A stretch of DNA of 64,000 nt from B1 sp034439755 (GTDB lineage: Bacteria; Bacteroidota; Bacteroidia; UKL13-3), in contig JAWXAZ010000117.1 in NCBI GenBank assembly GCA_034439755.1, positions 1-64,000 of the forward strand. The letters are read 5' to 3'. How positions within the stretch are numbered: position 1 is the stretch's first letter; each line of letters starts with the position of its first letter. The notes under the pieces are model-generated. The model did not search any database, had not been told where the DNA came from, and worked only from the letters and a program-made list of their open reading frames with translations. Made by a program: the position numbers and the translations under genes. This document shows, piece by piece, positions 17,999 to 27,006 of the stretch.

Positions 17999-19525
17999 AT
18001 GGAAGAAAAAGTCCTCATTATAGATTTTGGGTCACAATATACCCAATTAATTGCCCGTCGCCTTCGCGAATTAAATGTTTATTCAGAAATTCATCCATGC
18101 ACGCATATACCGAGTCTCGATGAACACACCAAAGCTGTAATTTTAAGTGGAAGTCCGTATTCTGTGAACGATGGTATTTTACCCGATGTAGATTTGAGTT
18201 TATATAGAGGAAAATTGCCTTTATTGGGTGTATGTTATGGCGCGCAATTACTGGCTAAACAAAATGGCGGCTTTGTAGTACCAAGTAAAATTAGGGAATA
18301 TGGCAGGGCTAATTTAAAATCCATTTTTGGTTCAGCTTTATTTAACGAAGTACCGGTTGACAGCCAAGTTTGGATGAGTCACGGCGATACCATTGAAGAC
18401 ATTCCTGCAAATTTTGAGATCATTGCGAGCACAGAATCGGTGAAAGTTGCAGCATTTAAGATTAAGGGCGAAGACACTTATGCCATACAGTTTCATCCAG
18501 AGGTTACGCACAGCCCAGATGGAAAAACGATTTTACATAACTTTATTAGCAAAATTGCCGGTCTGAACCAAAACTGGACACCCACACATTTCATTGAAAA
18601 CACCACAGCCGATTTAAAGCAAAAGTTGGGTAATGACAAAGTAATTTTAGGCTTATCTGGCGGAGTTGATTCGTCTGTTGCCGCTATGTTGCTAAAGGAA
18701 GCGATTGGAGAGAACCTAACGGGTATTTTTATTGATAATGGCCTCTTGAGGAAAGACGAGTTTGCGCAAGTTTTGCATGCTTATAGAAATATGGGTATTA
18801 ATGTGATTGGCATTGATGCAAAAAAGAAATTTTTAGATGCTTTAGTTGGCATTAGTGACCCCGAGCAAAAACGTAAAACTATTGGTCGGGTTTTTATAGA
18901 GGTATTCGACGAAGAAGCCAATAAAATAGAGAATACGAAGTGGTTGGCTCAGGGAACAATTTACCCCGACGTGATTGAAAGCGTGAGTGTAAAAGGTCCG
19001 TCTGCCACCATTAAATCGCATCACAATGTGGGTGGATTGCCAGATCACATGAAGTTAAAGATTGTGGAGCCTTTGCGGATGTTGTTTAAAGATGAGGTAA
19101 GAAATGTGGGAACGGCCTTGGGCATGGAGCCAATCATTTTAAACAGGCATCCCTTTCCTGGTCCGGGATTAGCCATTCGCATTTTGGGAGAAATTACGGA
19201 GGAGAAAGTTAGGATTTTACAGGAGGCAGATGCGATATTTATTGGCGAGTTAAAAGACAAAGGACATTATAACCATGTTTGGCAGGCTGGAGTTATTTAT
19301 TTACCTATACAATCGGTTGGCGTAATGGGCGATGAGCGCACCTATGAAAATGTAGTTTGTTTGCGCGCTGTTACGTCTGTAGATGGCATGACGGCTGACT
19401 TTTGCCACTTACCCCATGAGTTTTTGGGAATGGTTGCCAATAGAATAATTAATGAAATAAAAGGTATTAATAGGGTTGTTTATGATATAAGTTCAAAGCC
19501 ACCTGCCACCATTGAATGGGAATAA
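17999..19525 (+). CDS. guaA: GMP synthase (glutamine-hydrolysing)
   Basis: Converts XMP to GMP. The N-terminal glutamine amidotransferase has the nucleophile Cys in LLGVCYGAQLL and HPEVTHS. The ATP pyrophosphatase domain has LGLSGGVDSSVAA, and the dimerisation domain ends SKPPATIEWE. From ATG 17999 the protein is 508 residues and begins EEKVLIIDFGSQYTQLIARR, the usual N-terminus; upstream ATGs at 17951 and 17981 would add a non-conserved tail. It is followed 2 bp later by the binding-protein gene, so the two are co-transcribed. Confidence 0.95.
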   Translation: MEEKVLIIDFGSQYTQLIARRLRELNVYSEIHPCTHIPSLDEHTKAVILSGSPYSVNDGILPDVDLSLYRGKLPLLGVCYGAQLLAKQNGGFVVPSKIREYGRANLKSIFGSALFNEVPVDSQVWMSHGDTIEDIPANFEIIASTESVKVAAFKIKGEDTYAIQFHPEVTHSPDGKTILHNFISKIAGLNQNWTPTHFIENTTADLKQKLGNDKVILGLSGGVDSSVAAMLLKEAIGENLTGIFIDNGLLRKDEFAQVLHAYRNMGINVIGIDAKKKFLDALVGISDPEQKRKTIGRVFIEVFDEEANKIENTKWLAQGTIYPDVIESVSVKGPSATIKSHHNVGGLPDHMKLKIVEPLRMLFKDEVRNVGTALGMEPIILNRHPFPGPGLAIRILGEITEEKVRILQEADAIFIGELKDKGHYNHVWQAGVIYLPIQSVGVMGDERTYENVVCLRAVTSVDGMTADFCHLPHEFLGMVANRIINEIKGINRVVYDISSKPPATIEWE

Positions 19526-19527
19526 AA

Positions 19528-20700
19528 ATGAAAACAATTCGCTATCTAATTTTATTTATAGCAATTTTAGTTGCGGGTAAGAGTGTGCAGGCACAAAATG
19601 GTTTAAAGGATTTGTTAAATCCAAAATACCAAGTGTCGCTTATCATGCCATTTTGTAGCGAACAATTGTTGCAAAATCCAAAGCATAAAAATGCTGCTAT
19701 TAGTAATGCTTGTAGAAAATATTATGAAGGATTTCTTTTGGCATTGGATAGTTTTAGCACAACGGATCTTCCTATAGAAGTTAGGGTCTATGATACCAAA
19801 CGGGATAGTTTAACACTTAAAAAAATCCTTGACAAGAAAGACGTTTTAAATTCTGATTTAATTATTGGACCCGTTTTAAAAGAGGGAAATGATATGATGG
19901 TAGACTATTGTAAGAAGTCGAAAATCTATCATGTTTCGCCGGTTTTTACCCTTACAAAAAGCAAGATTGACAATCCTTATTTGATTTCTGTATACCCCGA
20001 TTTAAGTTATTATGGAGATTTCATTTTAGAGGATATAAAATCTAATGGCGAAACCAATGCGAATATAATGGTGTTGGCTGGAAAAGAAGGCAATGATAAA
20101 ATTTTGGCGAATAGGATTATGGATTTAAAGGAGAAATATCCGGGCTATACTTTTAAGAGCATTGAAATTGGAAAGTATATGGAATTGAAGGACTATTATA
20201 AATTTGCGCGACCAAATCATGTGATTATTTCAAGCGAAAGTGAGTTTATGGTTGGTTCAGCCCTAAAGATGTTGAGCGATACGAATCAATTTATGGATAT
20301 ACAGGTTTATGGGTTACGCAAATGGTTGGAATTTAAGGCTCCTAATATTAGGCAATTAGAGCAATTGAAGGTAAAAATAATCTCCCCTTATTATTTAGAT
20401 TATACCAATGAAAAATGTAAATTATTTATAGAAAAATATCGTGAGCGGTTCTTTACAGAGCCCGATGAGTATGCTGTGACAGGATACGAGCAGGGTATTT
20501 ATTTTTTAAGCATACTTATAAAGAATCATGGCAATTTATCTGACTTAAGAAAAGAACCGAAAAACCAGCCCTTAAGTAATGTATATGAGTTTAAGCAGAA
20601 AATAGATGGGAAAGGCATTCAAAACAATGCGATTAACATTCTATTTTTTGAGGATGGTCGCCTTCAACGGAACGAATTTCTTAATGCACCGGTGGATTAG
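19528..20700 (+). CDS. Periplasmic binding-protein-like protein (type 1 fold)
   Basis: 390 residues with a signal peptide (ILVAGKSVQAQ). The body resembles the type 1 periplasmic binding fold seen in branched-chain amino acid receptors: VSLIMPFCSE near the start, an N-lobe with LIIGPVLKEGND, a linker, and a C-lobe with YALTGYEQ-like TGYEQGIYFL. Bacteroidota often carry such domains on LysM proteins of unknown ligand. There is no LysM repeat here and no transporter gene nearby. ATG 19528 starts the signal peptide; it follows the guaA stop directly. Confidence 0.65.
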   Translation: MKTIRYLILFIAILVAGKSVQAQNGLKDLLNPKYQVSLIMPFCSEQLLQNPKHKNAAISNACRKYYEGFLLALDSFSTTDLPIEVRVYDTKRDSLTLKKILDKKDVLNSDLIIGPVLKEGNDMMVDYCKKSKIYHVSPVFTLTKSKIDNPYLISVYPDLSYYGDFILEDIKSNGETNANIMVLAGKEGNDKILANRIMDLKEKYPGYTFKSIEIGKYMELKDYYKFARPNHVIISSESEFMVGSALKMLSDTNQFMDIQVYGLRKWLEFKAPNIRQLEQLKVKIISPYYLDYTNEKCKLFIEKYRERFFTEPDEYAVTGYEQGIYFLSILIKNHGNLSDLRKEPKNQPLSNVYEFKQKIDGKGIQNNAINILFFEDGRLQRNEFLNAPVD

Positions 20701-20826
20701 AAAAGTTAACTTTAAAGGGGCAATTAATAACGCGCTTAACTAATTTCGACAATTGAGTATAGACTAAAAATCTTACCCTACATAATCTAGCTTTTTATTG
20801 GGCTTGAAAAACCGAACTTGTTGTAT

Positions 20827-22230
20827 TTAAATTAACCACCTAAAGAGGAGGAATAGAGAGCCAGAAAGGATAATGCTTACAGGCAAAGTTAGCAACCAAG
20901 CGAGGGCAATATTTTTGATGGTTTTGCTTTGCAAATTTTTAATTCCTTTGCTTGCTACCATAGCACCTGCGATACCCGATGAAAGCACATGGGTTGTACT
21001 AACAGGCAAACCTAACCAAGTTGAAAATCCGATGGTTGAGGCAGCTACTAATTCTGCACTTGCGCCTTGGGCATAAGTTAAATGTTGTTTACCAATTTTC
21101 TCACCTATGGTAGTTACGATACGCTTCCACCCTATCATAGTTCCTAATCCAAGACTAATAGAAATTAAAAATATCACCCACAATGGGGCATATTCTGTTA
21201 CGCTTTTAATTTCTTTTATAGATTCTTTAATCTTAATTTTATTGGTTTCGCTCAGACTTAGATTTTTACTTGCAAGTAAAACTTTCGTACCCTTGCCCAA
21301 TAGCACTAAATCTTTGCGCAAAGACGCTTTTTGATAATTGTCAAAATTTTCGATTTTAGCGCCTGTAGCCAATAGAGAATCGAAATGATTGATGTTATTG
21401 GCCACTTTATGGTAATTAAACAATTCATCCTCATTGAAATCTTGCGGATTTATTTTGGCATAAATTGTTTTAAATTCCACTACTTGATCGCGCACATCGG
21501 CAGTATTTTTATTTAAGTTTAGGGTAAAATACCCTGGAACAATGGCAATGAGAATTAACATTACCATTCCCACACCCTTTTGCCCATCGTTTGAACCATG
21601 AGAAAAACTCACCCCCGTACAAGTGAATAATAAAATTAACCTGATCCAAAACGGAGGAGGATCATTAGAAATAGGCTCTTTAAAAATTTGTTTATTTTTA
21701 ACTACTTGGCGTAGGATGTACATTAATAAAATTGCTAAGCTAAATCCTAAAATAGGAGAAAGCAAAAGGGAAAGACCAATATCTCCTGCTTTTCCCCAGT
21801 TAACATAGCTAAGGCCGTTTTCGGGAGAAATAAAAGCAAATCCAATCCCAACTCCTATAATTGAACCAATGAGCGTATGAGAGCTAGAACAAGGAATCCC
21901 TAGATACCAAGTTCCTAAATTCCAAGCGATTGCTGTAATGAGTATGGATAAAATGAGTGCAATATTGTGATAGATATCGGTATCTAATAACAACTCGGTT
22001 GGCAACAAATTAGTGATTCCCATTGCCACTGCAATTCCCCCTGCAAAAACGCCAATTGCATTCCAAATTCCACTCCAAATTACGGCAGCCCAAGGCTTAA
22101 GAGAATTGGTGTAAATTACGGTAGCTACAGCATTTGCCGTATCATGAAAACCATTGATAAATTCGAATGCTGCTGCAGCAAATAAGCAAAGCAATAAGAG
22201 AATCGTGAGTGAAGTGTCTAGTCCAAACAT
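20827..22230 (-). CDS. PiT-family inorganic phosphate transporter
   Basis: 467-residue integral membrane symporter. The two family repeats are present: NGFHDTANAVATVI near the N-terminus, with PCSSSHTLIGS, and in the second half SHGSNDGQKGVGM and LPVSTTHVLSSGI. A long soluble loop (about 210-310) rich in Lys and Asp separates the halves. It takes up phosphate with a cation. Unlike the second PiT gene at 27007, no PhoU-like gene accompanies it, and no 11-bp TTAA repeats stand before it. Confidence 0.9.
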   Translation of the reverse strand: MFGLDTSLTILLLLCLFAAAAFEFINGFHDTANAVATVIYTNSLKPWAAVIWSGIWNAIGVFAGGIAVAMGITNLLPTELLLDTDIYHNIALILSILITAIAWNLGTWYLGIPCSSSHTLIGSIIGVGIGFAFISPENGLSYVNWGKAGDIGLSLLLSPILGFSLAILLMYILRQVVKNKQIFKEPISNDPPPFWIRLILLFTCTGVSFSHGSNDGQKGVGMVMLILIAIVPGYFTLNLNKNTADVRDQVVEFKTIYAKINPQDFNEDELFNYHKVANNINHFDSLLATGAKIENFDNYQKASLRKDLVLLGKGTKVLLASKNLSLSETNKIKIKESIKEIKSVTEYAPLWVIFLISISLGLGTMIGWKRIVTTIGEKIGKQHLTYAQGASAELVAASTIGFSTWLGLPVSTTHVLSSGIAGAMVASKGIKNLQSKTIKNIALAWLLTLPVSIILSGSLFLLFRWLI

Positions 22231-22376
22231 ATTGGTTGCAATAATAGTGCACTAATTAATGTTCAATGTTATGTAATTATGAAATATTTTTATGCATAAT
22301 AGAACCACTTATCAAAAAAAAAGATGAGGTATGCTTGATTCTTTTTACTTTGCGGCTCGTAATAAGAAAAACAGAT

Positions 22377-24524
22377 ATGAAAAAACTTCTTTATTCACTG
22401 GCTGCAATTATTTTATTAAGCACTGGTGTTAAGGCCGACGAAGGCATGTGGATTCCATTATTGCTCAAAAAATACAATTATGAGCAAATGCAAGCAAAAG
22501 GGCTCAAGCTTACAGCAGAGCAATTGTATGATGTAAATAATAGCTCTTTAAAAGATGCAATTGTTTGGTTTAACGGTGGATGTACAGGTGAAATTATTTC
22601 TTCAAAAGGTTTGGTTTTAACTAACCACCATTGTGGATATGATGCCATTGCCAGTAATTCAACGCCAGAAAACAACAGATTAGACAACGGATTTTGGGCA
22701 AAAAATAATGGGGAAGAAATTCCTATTAGTGGCATGTGGGTTTCTATTGTTCAACGCATAGAAGACATGACAGATAGGGTTCAATTGGAATTAACAGGTG
22801 TAAGTGAAACTGATCGTCCGGCTAAGTTACAAGCTATCTATAAAAAGATCATTGATGAAACAAAAAAGGGAAATACCTATGATGTTCAAATGCGTGAAAT
22901 GTTTAAAGGCAATGCGTATTATTTATTTGTTTTTCAAAGATTTACAGATATCCGTTTGGTAGGCACCCCACCTCAATCGGTAGGTAAATTTGGTGGAGAT
23001 GCAGATAACTGGATGTGGCCTCGCCATACCGGAGATTTTAGCATGTTTCGCATATATGCCAATAAAGAAAACAAAGCGGCAGTGTATGCGCCAGATAATA
23101 TTCCATACGCACCAAAACACTCTCTTCCGGTAAACATTAAAGGGGTTAAGGAAGGTGATTATGCCATGATATATGGATTTCCTGGCCGAACCAATCGCTA
23201 TGAGTTTTCGCAAGGAATTGAGTTGGCTGTTGATAAGGTTAACCCAACCATTGTAAACTTAAGAGACATTAGGTTAAAGGCATGGAAAGAGGTAATGAAT
23301 AAAGATGAGGGCGATCGTTTAAAATTGTCGTCGAGGTATGCACAAATAGCTAACTATTGGAAATATTTTATTGGTCAAACTGAGCAATTAAAACGTTTAA
23401 AGGTTTATGATTATAAGAAGGAGAATGAAGCTAAATTCAATGAATTTGCTAAAGGCAAGCCTTCATATGAAAATGTAATGGCCAATGTAGAAAAGGCATA
23501 TATTAATTACAGGCCCATTGCCCTGCAAAGAACTTATTTATTTGAAGGCATATTAGGTGTATCTATGAATGGTTTTGCAAGTAGTTTAATACCTTATGCT
23601 ACCAATACCAAGGACAACAAAGATACTGCAAGTGCAAATAAGGCATTGATGGCTGCAAAAGCTGGAGCTGATGAATTTTATCACTCATTTTTCGCTGTTG
23701 CTGATGAAAAGATTTTGGCTCAGATTTTAGAAATGTTTTATAACAATATTCCTGCAGATCAACATCCTTCTTATATGAGTGTTATCCTTAAAAGCAAGGG
23801 GGCAACTAATTCAGATAAATTTAGAAGTTATGCCAAAATGGTATATGCAAAAAGTTTCTTTACAAGCAAAGAAAAGTTTGAAGCCTTTGCCAATTCGCCA
23901 AGCTATAAAAAGTTGATGGCTGATCCTTGTTTTGCTATGGTAAATGCTTTCTATAATAATTATATAAACAATTATAAATCTAAGGTAGATGAATTTAATG
24001 CAGCAATGGGACCAGAAGGCAGGGCTTATATTAGAGGGTTGATGGAGATGAATCCAAACAAGGTATATTATCCAGATGCCAATTCATCATTGCGTTTAAC
24101 TTATGGATCGGTTCAGGCCTACGAACCTAGAGATGCTGTTAAATTCGACTATATGACCACTTTAGATGGGGTAATGGAAAAATATAATCCAAATGATTTT
24201 GAATTTATTGTGCCTCAAAAGTTAATTGATTTATACAATGCCAAAGATTTTGGAAATTACAAAAGGGAGGATGGTAAATTACCAGTTGCTTTTATTACTA
24301 ACAATGATATCACTGGAGGTAACTCTGGCAGTCCGGTTATTGATGGTGAAGGTCGCTTAATTGGATTGGCATTTGATGGCAATTGGGAAGCCATGAGTGG
24401 AGATATTGTTTTTGATGAAAAATATAAGCGTACTATTAATGTAGACATAAGGTATGTATTGTTCTTAATTGATAAATTAGGTGGCGCTCCACATATTGTT
24501 TCAGAAATGAAATTGGTTCAATAA
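22377..24524 (+). CDS. S46-family dipeptidyl-peptidase (DPP7-like)
   Basis: Secreted serine exopeptidase that removes dipeptides from oligopeptides, known in amino-acid-using Bacteroidota. 715 residues with a signal peptide (STGVKA). The chymotrypsin-type triad includes the His in LTNHHCGYD (82-89) and Ser650 in GGNSGSPV. Residue 668, eighteen after the serine, is Gly; in Porphyromonas gingivalis the equivalent is Gly in DPP7 (hydrophobic P1) and Arg in DPP11 (acidic P1), so a DPP7-type preference is inferred. The frame is open from 22266, but ATG 22377 begins the signal peptide. Confidence 0.9.
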   Translation: MKKLLYSLAAIILLSTGVKADEGMWIPLLLKKYNYEQMQAKGLKLTAEQLYDVNNSSLKDAIVWFNGGCTGEIISSKGLVLTNHHCGYDAIASNSTPENNRLDNGFWAKNNGEEIPISGMWVSIVQRIEDMTDRVQLELTGVSETDRPAKLQAIYKKIIDETKKGNTYDVQMREMFKGNAYYLFVFQRFTDIRLVGTPPQSVGKFGGDADNWMWPRHTGDFSMFRIYANKENKAAVYAPDNIPYAPKHSLPVNIKGVKEGDYAMIYGFPGRTNRYEFSQGIELAVDKVNPTIVNLRDIRLKAWKEVMNKDEGDRLKLSSRYAQIANYWKYFIGQTEQLKRLKVYDYKKENEAKFNEFAKGKPSYENVMANVEKAYINYRPIALQRTYLFEGILGVSMNGFASSLIPYATNTKDNKDTASANKALMAAKAGADEFYHSFFAVADEKILAQILEMFYNNIPADQHPSYMSVILKSKGATNSDKFRSYAKMVYAKSFFTSKEKFEAFANSPSYKKLMADPCFAMVNAFYNNYINNYKSKVDEFNAAMGPEGRAYIRGLMEMNPNKVYYPDANSSLRLTYGSVQAYEPRDAVKFDYMTTLDGVMEKYNPNDFEFIVPQKLIDLYNAKDFGNYKREDGKLPVAFITNNDITGGNSGSPVIDGEGRLIGLAFDGNWEAMSGDIVFDEKYKRTINVDIRYVLFLIDKLGGAPHIVSEMKLVQ

Positions 24525-24569
24525 AAGTGGTTTTAAATAGGAAAATATTTTCCAGCAATATTTTAATAA

Positions 24570-24606
24570 AAAAGGTCACCAACTATTCAGTTGGTGACCT
24601 TTTTTA
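24570..24606 (+). terminator. Rho-independent terminator after the S46 peptidase gene
   Basis: Stem AGGTCACCAAC/GTTGGTGACCT (24573-24600, loop TATTCA) is followed by TTTTTTAT. A run of A on the left makes it potentially bidirectional. Confidence 0.85.
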
Positions 24607-24750
24607 TTACGAATTAAAGAGATACGCTATTGGCAATAGCTCAAAAACATTTGGATTAAACTGCATATCTTTTGGCATTTACCATAACTTACATCAATGC
24701 AGCTTTTGACTAATTTAATTTTAGTAATGGTATTATTTGATTCAATTTTG

Positions 24751-24850
24751 TTAAGAATCACTTTGCAACCATATTTCGTTTAGAATCTCTTTGTATCCTT
24801 GTTTTATTAAGAAACACTTTGCAGCCTTATTCCTTTTAGAAACACATAGT
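24751..24850. repeat. 28-bp tandem repeat, three copies plus a part
   Basis: Units start at 24751, 24779 and 24807, with a partial fourth at 24835. Each begins TTAAGAAwC or TTTAGAAwC, followed by CTTTG and CC, TT-rich to the end. They are diverged by several substitutions. They lie between the peptidase terminator and the end of the porin pseudogene. The rest of the 24607-24919 gap shows nothing I recognise. Confidence 0.6.
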
Positions 24851-24919
24851 ATGATTATATGGTGCTACAAAAGGGACTAATGGCTTTGGGCAAATTTGCA
24901 GGTTTTAGATTAAAGGCAA

Positions 24920-26194
24920 CTAAATGCCGATTTCGAATTGTAAAACGCCTAACATATTTTCGATATTCGTTTTGTGTGTAGCCAAATTTTTCTCTTTGTT
25001 ATAAAAAACATTGAATTGGGCCTTTAATTTATGATTTATAAAATATCTAGTAACGCCACAACCATATTGTTCTATTGCGTTGTAGTATGAATACACTTCC
25101 TTCTTTGGTTGCAAATATGAATATCTTCCAGCTAACTCCCAATGAGACTTGGTGCAATAACTAATTTGCCCATTGTAACCTTTACCAACCAATAATGCAC
25201 GATTACTTCCAAGCGAATTGCTGCTAATTGGTGTTAATTCTGAGCTGCGATCCATGTATTCATAACTAATTGCCCAACCTTTATACTTTAGTAATAGATC
25301 TGCTTCAAACTCTTGATAGGTTTTGGCAGTATATAAATCTTTTCCAAGTTGTCCTTGGGTTCGCATTGCCATATCATTTACTTGGTAAGAGCAAGCTAAA
25401 GACAATTTAGGTTTTGGCTCGCAGGCTAAATCACCTTCAAAATAATCGCCTCCATTGGTAAATTCGCCCAATGGAAGAAATTCAATTCTACCTGTATAAG
25501 CTAAACCAGAATTACTTATTACTGAATTTCTGCCTTCACCTGATGTAATTGCACCTTTAAAGATGGTTTTAAAGGTGTTTACATGAACAGAATAATTGGC
25601 AAACGCTCCAAAATCGCGGTCGAAAGTTAAGGCTGCATTAACAACGGAGCGGTCGTAAAACTGCTGAGCACCAGAGGAAATAACCCTTTAACGGTTTCCA
25701 GGAAGTTTACCCTGACCAAATCCTAATTGCAAATTTTTGTTTGGTTTATAGAATATCATGGCATCGCGCACCACATTGGGACTGGTATTGATATTAGAAA
25801 CATCGGTTGCCGACCAATCCATATCGCCCCTAGAGAAACTTAGTTGCAGGTAATAGGTTAATTTGGGATTGTATAAATGTCCTAAAAAGCTTAAACGAGT
25901 TCTTCTTACCCTAGCCTCCCAAGCAGATGGTGAAAAATCGGAAGTAGAATTGGTAAACATTAGAAATCTACTTTGAAACCTAAATCTCATGTTTAGGGAA
26001 AAACTAGAATCGGGTGCAAGTATGCCAATTCCATTTGTGAAAGAAAAAATGGGTTGTTTTGAAGGTAAATCAGTATTGATTTGAGAAATCCCCCTATTGG
26101 GATTGCACAAAATTGTGAGAAAAAGTAAAAATAATTTTAAAGCTTGTTTCTTCTTTTGATTAATTTTAAGGTTTTTAGTAAAAGTTTTTTTCAT
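24920..26194 (-). pseudogene. Phosphate-selective porin (OprO/OprP family) interrupted by an in-frame TAA
   Basis: A signal peptide ends near SQI after a hydrophobic core. The N-terminal part shows RFRFQSRF, ARVRRTRLSFLGHLYNPKLTYY and a stretch ending GQGKLPGNR. There TAA (25688-25690) replaces the Gln codon expected in the family's GNRQR. The frame then remains open through RVISSGAQQFYDRS to 24920 with barrel strands and a terminal LGVLQFEIGI. A single C-to-T change explains the lesion. The complete product would be about 424 residues. It is divergent from the PhoU-like/PiT pair and shares a region with 11-bp repeats, which fits a phosphate-uptake role. Confidence 0.85.
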
Positions 26195-26257
26195 AAATAA
26201 ATTGATTTCTATGCATTGAAATTCAACTACTTAACTAACATTTTTGCCCGTGCAATG

Positions 26258-26307
26258 TTAAGTAATTACTACAACAATATTAAGTTATTGTTAACACAAT
26301 GTTAAGT
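26258..26307 (+). promoter_or_regulatory. 11-bp-phased TTAA[CG]N repeats, candidate Pho box
   Basis: TTAAGT at 26258 and 26280, TTAACA at 26291 and TTAAGT at 26302 fall on one 11-bp register; the slot at 26269 is degenerate (CTACAA). They lie in the divergent region between the phosphate-selective porin and the PhoU-like/PiT genes, ending 14 bp before a TAAGTTTG -7 box. Spacing and motif resemble PhoP/PhoB direct-repeat boxes. Confidence 0.55.
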
Positions 26308-26321
26308 CGCCCCAAATATTT

Positions 26322-26329
26322 TAAGTTTG
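26322..26329 (+). promoter_or_regulatory. -7 promoter element of the phoU-like/PiT operon
   Basis: TAAGTTTG is a perfect match to the Bacteroidota TAnnTTTG element, 19 bp before the ATG at 26349. No good TTG -33 box is seen; the phased repeats take that place, as expected for an activator-dependent promoter. Confidence 0.55.
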
Positions 26330-26348
26330 TCGGGGAAAATTAACCAAT

Positions 26349-26996
26349 ATGAACTTCAATTCTATTATTCAATTATTTACACCTAAGGATAAGGTGTTTT
26401 ATTCATTATTTGAGCAAGTAGCTTGTAATGTGGCCGACATGGGTAAATTAATGAAAGAGGTTGTGGCTGAACCTGATTTTGACAAAAGGGGAATTGTAAT
26501 TAAGAAAGTAGAAGACTTAGAAAACAAGAATGATGACCTTACCCATCAAATTTTCACCGAATTAGGCAGGAATTTCATTACGCCATTTGATAGGGAAGAC
26601 ATTCATTATTTGGCAACTGCTTTAGACGATATTTGCGATTATATTTATGCCTCTGCCAAGAAAATTAACTTTTACAAAGTTAATCCAAATGAAAGCGGCA
26701 TTCAAAAAATGGCCGATATCATTGTGTTGGGATCGGAATCTATTAAAACGGCTGTTTTTGAGTTACGCAATATGAAAAACGTGCGCAATATTACCGATGC
26801 CATTATTAAGGTGAACAGTTTTGAAAACCAGGCCGACGATATTTTTGACCTCAGCATAGAGCGTTTATTTGAAACAGAAGATGATATTAAGATGTTGATG
26901 AAAAAGCGTGAAATTTATCAGGTGATGGAAATTGTGACCGATAAATTTGAGGATGCGGCTAATGTAATGGAATCTATTGTGGTTAAGTACGCATAA
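26349..26996 (+). CDS. PhoU-like DUF47 protein
   Basis: 215-residue all-helical protein of the DUF47/TIGR00153 family, structurally like PhoU, with acidic motifs typical of metal or phosphate binding (KKVEDLENKNDDLTHQI and ENQADDIFDLSIE). Such proteins modulate the PiT transporter encoded with them. The ATG is 10 bp upstream of the next gene's start when measured from its own stop, so the two are a pair. Probably cytoplasmic. Confidence 0.88.
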   Translation: MNFNSIIQLFTPKDKVFYSLFEQVACNVADMGKLMKEVVAEPDFDKRGIVIKKVEDLENKNDDLTHQIFTELGRNFITPFDREDIHYLATALDDICDYIYASAKKINFYKVNPNESGIQKMADIIVLGSESIKTAVFELRNMKNVRNITDAIIKVNSFENQADDIFDLSIERLFETEDDIKMLMKKREIYQVMEIVTDKFEDAANVMESIVVKYA

Positions 26997-27006
26997 GAAT
27001 AGCTAC

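Noticed and set aside
22266..22376. Longer start for the S46 peptidase
   Set aside because: The upstream part is not signal-peptide-like and the signal peptide begins at 22377.
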